Below, one piece after another: positions 14,537 to 20,966 of a DNA stretch of 28,061 bases. The notes beneath the pieces were generated by a model that was not told the DNA's origin, made no database searches, and saw only the letters and a list, made by a program, of their open reading frames with translations. The translations under genes and the position numbers were made by a program. The stretch is from a virus: positions 1-28,061 of IMG/VR virus record IMGVR_UViG_3300017781_000089; one strand, given 5' to 3'. Positions within the stretch are counted from its first letter, which is position 1; the number at the start of each line of letters is the position of its first letter.

Positions 14537-14559
14537 TTTATTTTCCTTTGTATTGTTTA
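14519..14559 (-). repeat. Ribosome-binding/start cassette, copy C
   Basis: AACAATACAAAGGAAAATAA and AATGAAAGAAGAAACAAAA. It matches copy A through the first six codons (MKEETK) and copy B through the Shine-Dalgarno region. Confidence 0.6.
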
Positions 14560-14572
14560 TTTGTTATAGAAT

Positions 14573-14639
14573 TAAGAGTTACCTTTATCATCTAGTTCAG
14601 TATAATATATCTATCATACCTATATAAAAGTAACTCTTA
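14573..14639 (-). promoter_or_regulatory. 16-bp intergenic stem with inner hairpin
   Basis: Bases 14639-14624 pair with 14588-14573 on the leftward RNA: 16 bp, with one G.U at 14583/14629. Inside, GUAUGAU and AUUAUAC form a 7-bp hairpin with a 6-nt loop (14600-14619), also with one G.U. On the plus strand both would be A.C mismatches. It begins 11 nt after the upstream stop codon and is followed by A-rich sequence. Confidence 0.65.
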
Positions 14640-14650
14640 TCTCTATTGCT

Positions 14651-14854
14651 TTAGTATTTATTCAACATATCATAATGCGTTTGTAATTGCTCTGCTGTAT
14701 CGACTGTAAAATACCAGTTCTCAAGCACTCTTGCACTACATTTTCTTTGATTAAAGTTGAATCTTTTTCTACCATATTGGATATTGTATTTAATATTACA
14801 TCTTTCTATCCAATAGTTTTTATTCTTAATATTAAACTCGTGTTCTTTTATCAT
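14651..14854 (-). CDS. Unknown small basic protein, 67 aa
   Basis: A short protein rich in Lys, Arg, Asn and Tyr (YNIQYGRKRFNFNQRKCSARVL), ending in a helix, TAEQLQTHYDMLNKY. The middle reads as basic strands followed by a helix, so nucleic-acid binding is possible. The ribosome-binding site is a weak AGAGAG. The gene lies between two structured gaps. No family is recognised. Confidence 0.5.
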   Translation of the reverse strand: MIKEHEFNIKNKNYWIERCNIKYNIQYGRKRFNFNQRKCSARVLENWYFTVDTAEQLQTHYDMLNKY

Positions 14855-14893
14855 TATTACTCTCTTTCTTTATTTTGTTTTAGTATTAGCTGT

Positions 14894-14913
14894 GCTAGCT
14901 CTTTTCAGCTAGC
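14894..14913 (-). promoter_or_regulatory. GCTAGCT hairpin
   Basis: GCTAGCT (14894-14900) and AGCTAGC (14907-14913) form a 7-bp stem with loop GAAAAG on the leftward RNA. It lies 39 nt upstream of the ATG at 14854. It is the last of three structures in the 14855-15099 gap. Confidence 0.5.
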
Positions 14914-14931
14914 TACAATGATTTATTATTT

Positions 14932-15030
14932 AATTAAAACACTCAAGTCTTTCAACTATCGGATTCTCGGTTTATTTACAGTAGGTTCCAGTAGTTACTA
15001 TTCAACCTATCTATTTCGAGTGTTTTAATT
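14932..15030 (-). promoter_or_regulatory. 13-15-bp closing stem of a structured intergenic RNA
   Basis: AATTAAAACACTC (14932-14944) is fully complementary to GAGTGTTTTAATT (15018-15030). On the leftward strand it extends by a G.U (14945/15017) and an A-U pair. The loop contains TAGGTT/AACCTA (14982-14987 with 15004-15009) closing a further small hairpin. Confidence 0.6.
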
Positions 15031-15052
15031 CTATTACATTTTTTTACTTGTA

Positions 15053-15099
15053 GTGTATAAAGATGTATGGTGCCACGAATGACACCACACATAATACAC
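15053..15099 (-). promoter_or_regulatory. 19-bp hairpin with UUCG loop directly after a stop codon
   Basis: On the leftward RNA, 15092-15080 and 15075-15063 form 13 bp capped by UUCG. Two wobbles are present (15067/15088 and 15073/15082). GUGUAU/AUACAC (15099-15094 with 15058-15053) adds 6 bp beyond a small internal loop. It starts at the base next to the stop codon of the 110-residue gene. The downstream sequence is A-rich, not U-rich, so it is unlikely to be an intrinsic terminator. Confidence 0.65.
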
Positions 15100-15432
15100 T
15101 TATCCCTGGTATGTGGCGTTACCCACAAGAGAGATGCTACCTTGATATGATACATATGTTATACCATTTCTAGCTGTAATCTCTTTATAGTCAACTTGAT
15201 TCACACATAGTTGTCTACTTGCTAACAGTTCATTCATCTTAGCTAAACATATCGCTTTATCAGTAGCATTATTCTGTACCGCTACATCGTTAATCTTATC
15301 AATTGATATGAGATTTCTTACACCAATCTGTTCTTTGCTTAAGCGTAATGATTGCCACACTTGTTTCGTTACATTATACCATAATGCTTTGAAAGAGTAG
15401 TTAGCGATATGTTCTGTATTAGATTGTTCCAT
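15100..15432 (-). CDS. First gene of the leftward operon, unknown function
   Basis: A 110-residue protein. The N-terminal segment contains a Trp/Leu-rich helix (KALWYNVTKQVWQSLRLSKEQ). The middle is helical (DKAICLAKMNELLASRQLC), and the C terminus is beta-like (YKEITARNGITYVSYQGSISLVG). The ribosome-binding site AAAGGA lies in a context (AACAATATAAAGGA) that resembles the repeated start cassettes downstream. As the promoter-proximal early gene it may be highly expressed and act on the host, but no family is recognised. Confidence 0.6.
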   Translation of the reverse strand: MEQSNTEHIANYSFKALWYNVTKQVWQSLRLSKEQIGVRNLISIDKINDVAVQNNATDKAICLAKMNELLASRQLCVNQVDYKEITARNGITYVSYQGSISLVGNATYQG

Positions 15433-15658
15433 AATATTAGTCCTTTATATTGTTTAAGTTAATCAAAGTAAGAGGGGATAGTTCACTCACCCCTACACGA
15501 TAAGTAATTATCAACTAAAGATAGATTTTCAACGAAAGTAATAAATTTAAACCAGAATAAGGGGGGAGTGGATTTCATATATATCACTCACTCGCAATCT
15601 AATCCTATTTTTCAACTCGACTATTGACTTTAAATAAAAAATTCCCGTAAATTACAGG
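15433..15658. promoter_or_regulatory. Divergent early/late control region
   Basis: A 226-base gene-free stretch between the diverging leftward and rightward operons. It holds AGGGG/CCCCT arms (15473-15477 and 15490-15494) and a GAGTG/CACTC pair (15566-15570 and 15585-15589). TCACTCAC is repeated in direct orientation at 15483-15490 and 15584-15591, close to G-runs each time, which could be a pair of operator sites. A rightward promoter lies at its right end. A convincing leftward -35/-10 pair was not found by eye. Confidence 0.5.
15624..15653 (+). promoter_or_regulatory. Rightward sigma70-like promoter, possibly giving a leaderless mRNA
   Basis: TTGACT (15624-15629), an 18-base A/T-rich spacer ending CCCG, then TAAATT (15648-15653). 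The same arrangement recurs at 18491-18520. A start of transcription about 7 bases past the -10 would fall at the ATG at 15659, leaving no room for a Shine-Dalgarno. Confidence 0.55.
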
Positions 15659-15844
15659 ATGAGACGTAAAAAAAAATTTTTGGAAAAATTAGATAAATCT
15701 ACTGGAAAGTGGATTGAGGTTCCAATTAGCGAAGCAAATGAAGAAATGCTACGTATTTACGAGATTATGGATGCTGAGTTAGAAATAGCAACAATAGAAG
15801 AAGCAATGAAACTAGGAGTGTACGAGAAAAAAAATAAAGATTAG
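15659..15844 (+). CDS. Unknown small protein, 61 aa, possibly leaderless
   Basis: First gene of the rightward operon. The N terminus is strongly basic (MRRKKKFLEKLDKSTGKW), followed by an acidic helix (ANEEMLRIYEIMDAELEIATIEEAMKLGVY) and a Lys tail. There is no usable Shine-Dalgarno (ACAGG abuts the ATG), and the predicted transcription start is at or next to the ATG. A later start at the internal Met is possible but has no better ribosome-binding site. No family is recognised. Confidence 0.5.
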   Translation: MRRKKKFLEKLDKSTGKWIEVPISEANEEMLRIYEIMDAELEIATIEEAMKLGVYEKKNKD

Positions 15845-15847
15845 TCC

Positions 15848-15922
15848 CTATTAGCTTATTTAATACGGTAAGTATACCTACGTACTAATTAGCTATTAGC
15901 TTATCTTATTAGATTATCTTAT
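15848..15922 (+). repeat. Short AT-rich imperfect repeats in the 15845-15945 gap
   Basis: CTATTAGCTTAT occurs at 15848-15859 and 15893-15904. It is followed by a variant, CTTATTAGATTAT (15905-15917), with a period of about 12-13 bases. The gap holds no other gene. A protein-binding or spacer role is possible. Confidence 0.4.
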
Positions 15923-15945
15923 TTATACCCTACATTAGGAGAAAC

Positions 15946-16164
15946 ATGAAAAAGGCTAAGAACAAACTAAGTTACAAGCAGATGCTATCTATCTTAACAG
16001 GAATGGATAAACAGATACAAGAGCAACAAATGATAGTATTCAACGTAGATAAACTATTACAGGAGTACATAGACTTTAAAGAAGAGACGGAACCTTTTAA
16101 AAAATTTTTAGAAAAAAAATATAAGGCTAATGATAAAGATAACAAAGAAACTAAAGAAAAATGA
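15946..16164 (+). CDS. Unknown small coiled-coil protein, 72 aa
   Basis: The ribosome-binding site TAGGAG lies 4 bases before the ATG. The protein is highly charged and almost wholly helical, with heptad-like spacing in QMLSILTGMDKQIQEQQMIV, then a continuous helix to a Lys/Glu tail. It sits immediately before the small terminase gene, overlapping it by 35 bp, so it may assist packaging or simply be coupled. Function is unknown. Confidence 0.6.
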   Translation: MKKAKNKLSYKQMLSILTGMDKQIQEQQMIVFNVDKLLQEYIDFKEETEPFKKFLEKKYKANDKDNKETKEK

Positions 16165-16924
16165 CTTCCAACCTATGGACTATCCAGTCTATAAGAAGGA
16201 AGAAGCAGACAGTAATGGCTTAAAGTATAAGCATTGGAACGCTGCAAAGGAAGGTGAGTATGGGTTATCAGACGATGGCTATGTTGCTGAGTGCATCTAT
16301 CGCAAGGCATATGGAGAAAAAGTGGAATATACCTACCCCTACGGTAGACAATGGCTTAGTGCCTGGAGCAAACTGGAGTTTGAGCCGCATTATAGGTCTA
16401 ATAATTTTAGTACTGTGTCTACTAAGAGCTATAACGACTTAGAAGTAAAGAAAAAGGGTGCAGATATAGCTATGGATGCGTATGTAGCGTACAAAATAGC
16501 AGGATTACAGCCAGATTGGGCTAAAATAGGTACATTGTACCGCCCAGACCAAGATAATCCCGTTATTGCAGCTAAAAGATTATTTAAAACTAAACAGGTA
16601 AAGAAGATGATACAGGATAAACTAAAAGATATTTTAATTGATAGAAAGATTGACGAAGGATTTGTATTAGACGTTATTAAAGACGCTATTGAGGTGGCAA
16701 AGGTAAAAGAAGACCCAGGCAATATGATTCGTGCCGCCAAGGAGCTAGGTGATTTCCTAGATATGAAACCTAAGGTAACAGAAAAGACTGATACCCTAGA
16801 AATAGATATGTCACATCAAATAGCTAATTCATTTGAAAAGCAGACTAAGAAACTAAAAGCAACACAAACAAGACAACTTGATGAAGAAACAGATAAAGAT
16901 AACGGGCAAGAAGAACAATCTTAA
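16130..16924 (+). CDS. terS: Small terminase subunit (TerS)
   Basis: A 264-residue protein just upstream of the large terminase. A central helical region (about residues 110-180) contains a helix-turn-helix-like stretch, AGLQPDWAKIGTLYRP, followed by ARRLF-like helices (NPVIAAKRLFKTKQVKKMIQ). The C-terminal part is a long charged helix likely to mediate oligomerisation. Small terminases bind the packaging site on the genome and form a ring that controls the large subunit. The start at 16130 has AAGG about 6 bases upstream, while an internal ATG at 16174 has no ribosome-binding site. Identity rests on position and domain layout, since TerS sequences vary widely. Confidence 0.7.
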   Translation: MIKITKKLKKNDFQPMDYPVYKKEEADSNGLKYKHWNAAKEGEYGLSDDGYVAECIYRKAYGEKVEYTYPYGRQWLSAWSKLEFEPHYRSNNFSTVSTKSYNDLEVKKKGADIAMDAYVAYKIAGLQPDWAKIGTLYRPDQDNPVIAAKRLFKTKQVKKMIQDKLKDILIDRKIDEGFVLDVIKDAIEVAKVKEDPGNMIRAAKELGDFLDMKPKVTEKTDTLEIDMSHQIANSFEKQTKKLKATQTRQLDEETDKDNGQEEQS

Positions 16925-16994
16925 CGAGTTCATAGCTGTATTACTAGCTGTGGCAGAAGATTGGGGTATTACCGTTACAATTAAGGAAGACTAA
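16881..16994 (+). CDS. Possible 37-aa protein between terS and terL
   Basis: A short ORF in another frame that starts inside the 3' end of terS (44-bp overlap). It reads MKKQIKITGKKNNLNEFIAV and ends WGITVTIKED, and its stop overlaps the terL ATG as TAATG. It covers all of the otherwise empty space between the two terminase genes. The middle (NEFIAVLLAVAEDWG) is a neat hydrophobic helix. There is no clear Shine-Dalgarno, so expression would depend on coupling from terS. Confidence 0.5.
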   Translation: MKKQIKITGKKNNLNEFIAVLLAVAEDWGITVTIKED

Positions 16995-18484
16995 TGGACA
17001 ACAAGAAGATGTTGTTAGAGATGCAACAGGATATGTTATTATTCGGTCGTATGGTGATGCCTAATATGTTTAGTAGTGAATCTCCACCATTTCACTACGA
17101 TTTAACTAAGGCATTGCTAGACCCAGACGATAAACAGATAAATATTATAGCACCACGTGGACACGCAAAGAGTTCGGTGGCTGCTGGTATTTATCCTTTA
17201 TGGCACTTGATGTTTACTCCTGGTGTTAAAGTAATTGTGTTAGTGTCTCGAACGCAAGGTCACGCCACCAAGCTATTAGGTACTATTAAAGATGTGTTAG
17301 ATTACTCTCAGGAGTTTAGACACTTCTTCGGGTACTGGGGAATGCAGTCTGCACGCAAGTGGACAAACAATGAAATAGAATTAAAAGATGGCAGCTTAAT
17401 TATTTGCAAAGGTACAGGACAACAGATACGTGGAATCAAACACGGAAATCAACGACCTACTCTTTTAATATTAGATGACCCTGAAGATGAAAACAATACT
17501 AAGACATCAGAAGCTATGGAGTATAACTTACGTTGGTTACTACAATCTGGTGTTCCATCCCTTGACCCACTAAGTGGACAGATATGTGTTATTGGTACTC
17601 CTCAGCACGAACGTTGTCTCGTAGAGACATTAAAAGAAATGAAAGGTTGGAATACGTTAGAGTTTAGACCTGACTTAGAAAATAAAGTAGCTCTATGGCC
17701 TGAGGTTTGGGGTATCGACAAGCTTATACAAAAGAAAGAAGAATTAGAAAGTATCAATCGACTATCTGTATTTTACAGGGAATACCTGTGTCAGATTGTT
17801 GGTGATGAAGATAACTTGTTTAGGAAAGATGACTTTCAATCTTGGGAAGGGTTTGTCGAAAAAGATGAGCAAGGGTTGTCAACTCTCGTTCTGACGAACC
17901 TAAATGGTGAGGAAGTAGACGAGAGGAGACCTGTAAATATTTTTACAGGAGTCGACCCTGCATCCAGTACGAAAAAAGGTGCAGACTTTTCTGTTATATT
18001 TAATATTGCAGTAGATAAAGACTTTAATAGGTTTATACTTCCATACTTTAGAAAAAGAGCTACCCCACTAGATTTAGCTGATGCTATCATAAATAACTTC
18101 AAACAATACAAAAGTACTAAAACTCGTATTGAATCTGTTGGATATCAAGAGATGTTACGTCAATATATTAAAGAACAAGCAGAACAATTAGGTATGTTTA
18201 TACCTGGACTAGAGATAAAAGAGAATCCTCGTACTTCTAAGAATTATAGATTAGAAAGTTTGCAGCCTATCTTTGCAAACAAAAAAGTATACATTCAATC
18301 TAATATGCAGGCATTTAAAGACGAGTTGTTGTTGTACCCACGTGGTAAACATGATGATTTACTTGATGGTTTTTTCTATGCAAACAAAAATTGCTATAGA
18401 CCAGCACATCAACAATCAGAAAAGAAACAACAGCAAGAAGAGTGGTATACAAGGAAAAAAGCTAAGTCTTGGAAGTTATTTTAA
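16994..18484 (+). CDS. terL: Large terminase subunit (TerL), ATPase-nuclease
   Basis: A 496-residue protein, normal for TerL. The N-terminal ATPase has an atypical Walker A APRGHAKS at residues 53-60 and Walker B LLILDDPED at 157-165. A coupling motif, CVIGTPQH (198-205), follows. The C-terminal RNase H-like nuclease starts TGVDPASSTKKGADFSV (Asp321, Asp331), with further acidic residues at Glu380 and in HDDLLDGF (453-460). TerL powers DNA translocation into the prohead and cuts the concatemer. It follows terS and a small coupled ORF and precedes the portal gene, as in most tailed phages. This is a firm assignment. Confidence 0.93.
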   Translation: MDNKKMLLEMQQDMLLFGRMVMPNMFSSESPPFHYDLTKALLDPDDKQINIIAPRGHAKSSVAAGIYPLWHLMFTPGVKVIVLVSRTQGHATKLLGTIKDVLDYSQEFRHFFGYWGMQSARKWTNNEIELKDGSLIICKGTGQQIRGIKHGNQRPTLLILDDPEDENNTKTSEAMEYNLRWLLQSGVPSLDPLSGQICVIGTPQHERCLVETLKEMKGWNTLEFRPDLENKVALWPEVWGIDKLIQKKEELESINRLSVFYREYLCQIVGDEDNLFRKDDFQSWEGFVEKDEQGLSTLVLTNLNGEEVDERRPVNIFTGVDPASSTKKGADFSVIFNIAVDKDFNRFILPYFRKRATPLDLADAIINNFKQYKSTKTRIESVGYQEMLRQYIKEQAEQLGMFIPGLEIKENPRTSKNYRLESLQPIFANKKVYIQSNMQAFKDELLLYPRGKHDDLLDGFFYANKNCYRPAHQQSEKKQQQEEWYTRKKAKSWKLF

Positions 18485-18490
18485 TAATCC

Positions 18491-18520
18491 TTGACAAATA
18501 TAAAAAAAATCCCGTAATTT
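18491..18520 (+). promoter_or_regulatory. Rightward promoter, second copy of the TTGAC-N-CCCG-TAAWTT motif
   Basis: TTGACA (18491-18496), an 18-base A-rich spacer ending CCCG, and TAATTT (18515-18520) lie just after the terL stop. It closely matches the sequence at 15624-15653, including the CCCG directly before the -10. Transcription would start near 18527, about 9 bases before the small ORF at 18536. It would transcribe the portal and capsid genes. Confidence 0.6.
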
Positions 18521-18535
18521 CACTGTACTACATTT

Positions 18536-18688
18536 ATGGATAAAAACAAGTACTTTCTTAGTTTTAACGATTTTATTAATAAACTAGATACATTAGATAA
18601 GGTAGAAGTACCGAAGGGTTATAAACAAATAAATGCCAAAAAAGATTCAAAACAGAGTTCAAAGCACAAGAACGCAAGGAAAAGATGA
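18536..18688 (+). CDS. Possible 50-aa protein overlapping portal start
   Basis: An ORF starting MDKNKYFLSFNDFINKLDTL and ending SSKHKNARKR. It begins just after the predicted promoter and ends 56 bp inside the portal gene in a different frame. The N-terminal half is a plausible amphipathic helix and the tail is very basic. There is no Shine-Dalgarno, so it would be translated from a very short leader, as proposed for 15659. Coding is supported by the start position and composition in its non-overlapping part. It could instead be untranslated leader for the portal. Confidence 0.45.
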   Translation: MDKNKYFLSFNDFINKLDTLDKVEVPKGYKQINAKKDSKQSSKHKNARKR

Positions 18689-20954
18689 CTTAGAGTTTGT
18701 CTTTGATTACAATACTGGTGATGTTAATCAGGTAGAAATACCCGAATCAGTTCAATTAACTAGAGAGCTATTTCACGATTATAAGAGTGCTAGAGAGTTA
18801 TGGGCTCAAAAATTTCAAGAATCTGTAGAATTTAGAGCAGGTGCACAGTGGACAAATGAAGAACGTGACATACTAGAATCACGTGGTCAAGCACCAATAG
18901 TTGTAAATAGGATACACCCTATTGTGGAAACAGCTAAGTCACTACTCACATATAACTCTCCTCAGTTTCGTAGTACGGGTAGAGAAGATTCAGATAGAGA
19001 TACTGCTAAAGTATTTTCTGATTTATTTCAATATATTTGGCAAATATCATCAGGAGACGAAGAATTAAAACGAACTATTGATGATTACTATGTAGGAGGA
19101 ATGGGAGTTCTTCAAGTGTATCAAGACCCAGATGCCGATATGGGTAAGGGTGAAGTTTATATAAAGTCTATAAATCCTTTAGATGTGTACATAGACCCTA
19201 ACTCTAAAGATACGTATGCAAGAGATGCTGCTCATATCTTAATTACATCATATATGACAGACGAACAATCTATGCAAATTTATCCTGAGTTTACTGATAT
19301 TATTGAAAACTCTGCAATGCATCCAGATGAATCAGATGACTATCCAGTTACTAACTTAGCAGCCACAGAAGGACAATTATTTGCTACTGATGGAACTGAA
19401 ACTGTACATACTAGAAGACAGTTTATAGAAAGATATACTAGAGAAAGACATTCGTACTATAATTGTTACGAACCTTTTTCTCAACAAGAATTTTTATTTG
19501 ATTACGAAGAGTATAGTGAATATTTAAATAAAGTTTATATGAAAGTTAAAACAATTAAAGGTGAAGAAATTATACTTTTTGAGGAAGAGTCCGTTGAAGA
19601 AATGTATAAAGTTATTGAGTCTACTGGTCCTTTATTTCATTATGAGTTACCAGACCCTCAATACGACCAACAAGGTCAACCTATTCCACAACAACCAATA
19701 AGAGTTCCTGGAGAAGAAGATGAAAATTCTATACCAGGTAGTACTACTATTTTAATTCCAATGTCTGTACAAGAGTTAGAAGGTATGGGTGAAATTAATT
19801 GTAATGAAATAGAAGAGTGTAGAGTAAAACAAGTTGTTACTGTAGGAGATAAATTGTTGTATGAACGTTTGATGCCTATTGAAAATTATCCTATTATCCC
19901 ACTTATGAACGTACATCACAGAAACCCGTTTCCTGAGTCTGATGTAAGATTATATAGACCTTTGCAAGAATATATTAATAAAATTCGTTCATTAATAATT
20001 GCGCATGCAAGTACAAGTACAAATGTAAAATTGTTAATTCCTAGAGGTTCTGCAGATTTAAATCAAATAGAACAAGAGTGGAGTAAAGCAGGTACTAGTG
20101 TTATAGAGTTTGATGCAGAACTAGGTGCACCGATTGTTGCTGGCCCAGTCCCACTACCTAATGAGTTGTATAAAAATGAAGCTGATGCTAAGTATGACTT
20201 AGAATATGGCTTTGGTATATTTGAACTTATGCAAGGTAGTGCTAAAAGTGCGCCGTCTACTTATAGAGGAACTTTAGTTGTAGATGAATTTGGCCAGCGT
20301 AGAATTAAATCAAGAAGAGATGACATAGAGGGTATGTTAAATCAAGTAGCAAAAGTAGCTATCCCGTTAATACAGCAACTATATACAGAAGAAAAAGTTA
20401 TTAGACTTATACAGCCTAATGGAGACGAAAAAGAACAAAGATTTAATTATTATAAAGAAATGGAAAACGGAGACGTAAGACGTTTCCACGACCTTGGTGC
20501 TGGTAAATATGATGTGGTAGTAATTTCTGGTTCTACTTTACCTACAAATAGAATGGCTCTGTTAAACACTTATATGGAAATGTATAAGATGGGATTAATC
20601 GACCAAACAGAAGTATTGAAGAAATCAGAATTAATAGATGTAGATGGTGTATTAGAAAGAAGTGGACAAATGAAACAAATGATGCAACAAATGCAAGCTA
20701 TGGAACAAGAATTGAAAAAGGTCAAAGGAGACCTGCAAACTGCTTCTCGTGAAGAGATTCATGCTAAGAAGCGTTTAGAAGTAGAAAAATTCAGTGGAGA
20801 TTTAGATAAAGTATCTAATCGTGCTGATATGGCAACCACGCTTTATAAAGCAAGGTTGAACGATGCAAAACAACAGTTAATGAACTCTAATATGGAAGAT
20901 GCCGAATCTCAAATTGATATATTTGAGCCTATGCAAGACGATTCAGAGAGTTAA
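18633..20954 (+). CDS. Portal protein, P22-like
   Basis: A 773-residue protein, slightly longer than P22 portal (725). The early APIVVNRIHPIVETAKSLLT block and the downstream YYVGGMGVLQVYQDP and INPLDVYIDPNSKD patterns are characteristic of portal proteins in podoviruses. A DVVVISGSTLPTNR segment follows late in the protein. The C-terminal 100 residues are a long Gln/Met-rich coiled coil (MKQMMQQMQAMEQELKKVKG). In P22 the equivalent barrel extends into the capsid. The portal forms the dodecameric DNA channel at one vertex and binds the terminase and the tail adaptor. The next gene starts 12 bases after its stop. Confidence 0.88.
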   Translation: MPKKIQNRVQSTRTQGKDDLEFVFDYNTGDVNQVEIPESVQLTRELFHDYKSARELWAQKFQESVEFRAGAQWTNEERDILESRGQAPIVVNRIHPIVETAKSLLTYNSPQFRSTGREDSDRDTAKVFSDLFQYIWQISSGDEELKRTIDDYYVGGMGVLQVYQDPDADMGKGEVYIKSINPLDVYIDPNSKDTYARDAAHILITSYMTDEQSMQIYPEFTDIIENSAMHPDESDDYPVTNLAATEGQLFATDGTETVHTRRQFIERYTRERHSYYNCYEPFSQQEFLFDYEEYSEYLNKVYMKVKTIKGEEIILFEEESVEEMYKVIESTGPLFHYELPDPQYDQQGQPIPQQPIRVPGEEDENSIPGSTTILIPMSVQELEGMGEINCNEIEECRVKQVVTVGDKLLYERLMPIENYPIIPLMNVHHRNPFPESDVRLYRPLQEYINKIRSLIIAHASTSTNVKLLIPRGSADLNQIEQEWSKAGTSVIEFDAELGAPIVAGPVPLPNELYKNEADAKYDLEYGFGIFELMQGSAKSAPSTYRGTLVVDEFGQRRIKSRRDDIEGMLNQVAKVAIPLIQQLYTEEKVIRLIQPNGDEKEQRFNYYKEMENGDVRRFHDLGAGKYDVVVISGSTLPTNRMALLNTYMEMYKMGLIDQTEVLKKSELIDVDGVLERSGQMKQMMQQMQAMEQELKKVKGDLQTASREEIHAKKRLEVEKFSGDLDKVSNRADMATTLYKARLNDAKQQLMNSNMEDAESQIDIFEPMQDDSES

Positions 20955-20966
20955 CAAGGAGATAAA

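Noticed and set aside
14687-15028. Rightward 113-aa ORF across the 14855-15099 gap
   Set aside because: It is antisense to the 67-aa gene and to RNA structures. There is no ribosome-binding site, and no rightward promoter is apparent.
15053-15099. Intrinsic terminator for the 110-aa gene
   Set aside because: The hairpin is strong, but the leftward RNA continues with A-rich rather than U-rich sequence, and the operon clearly continues.
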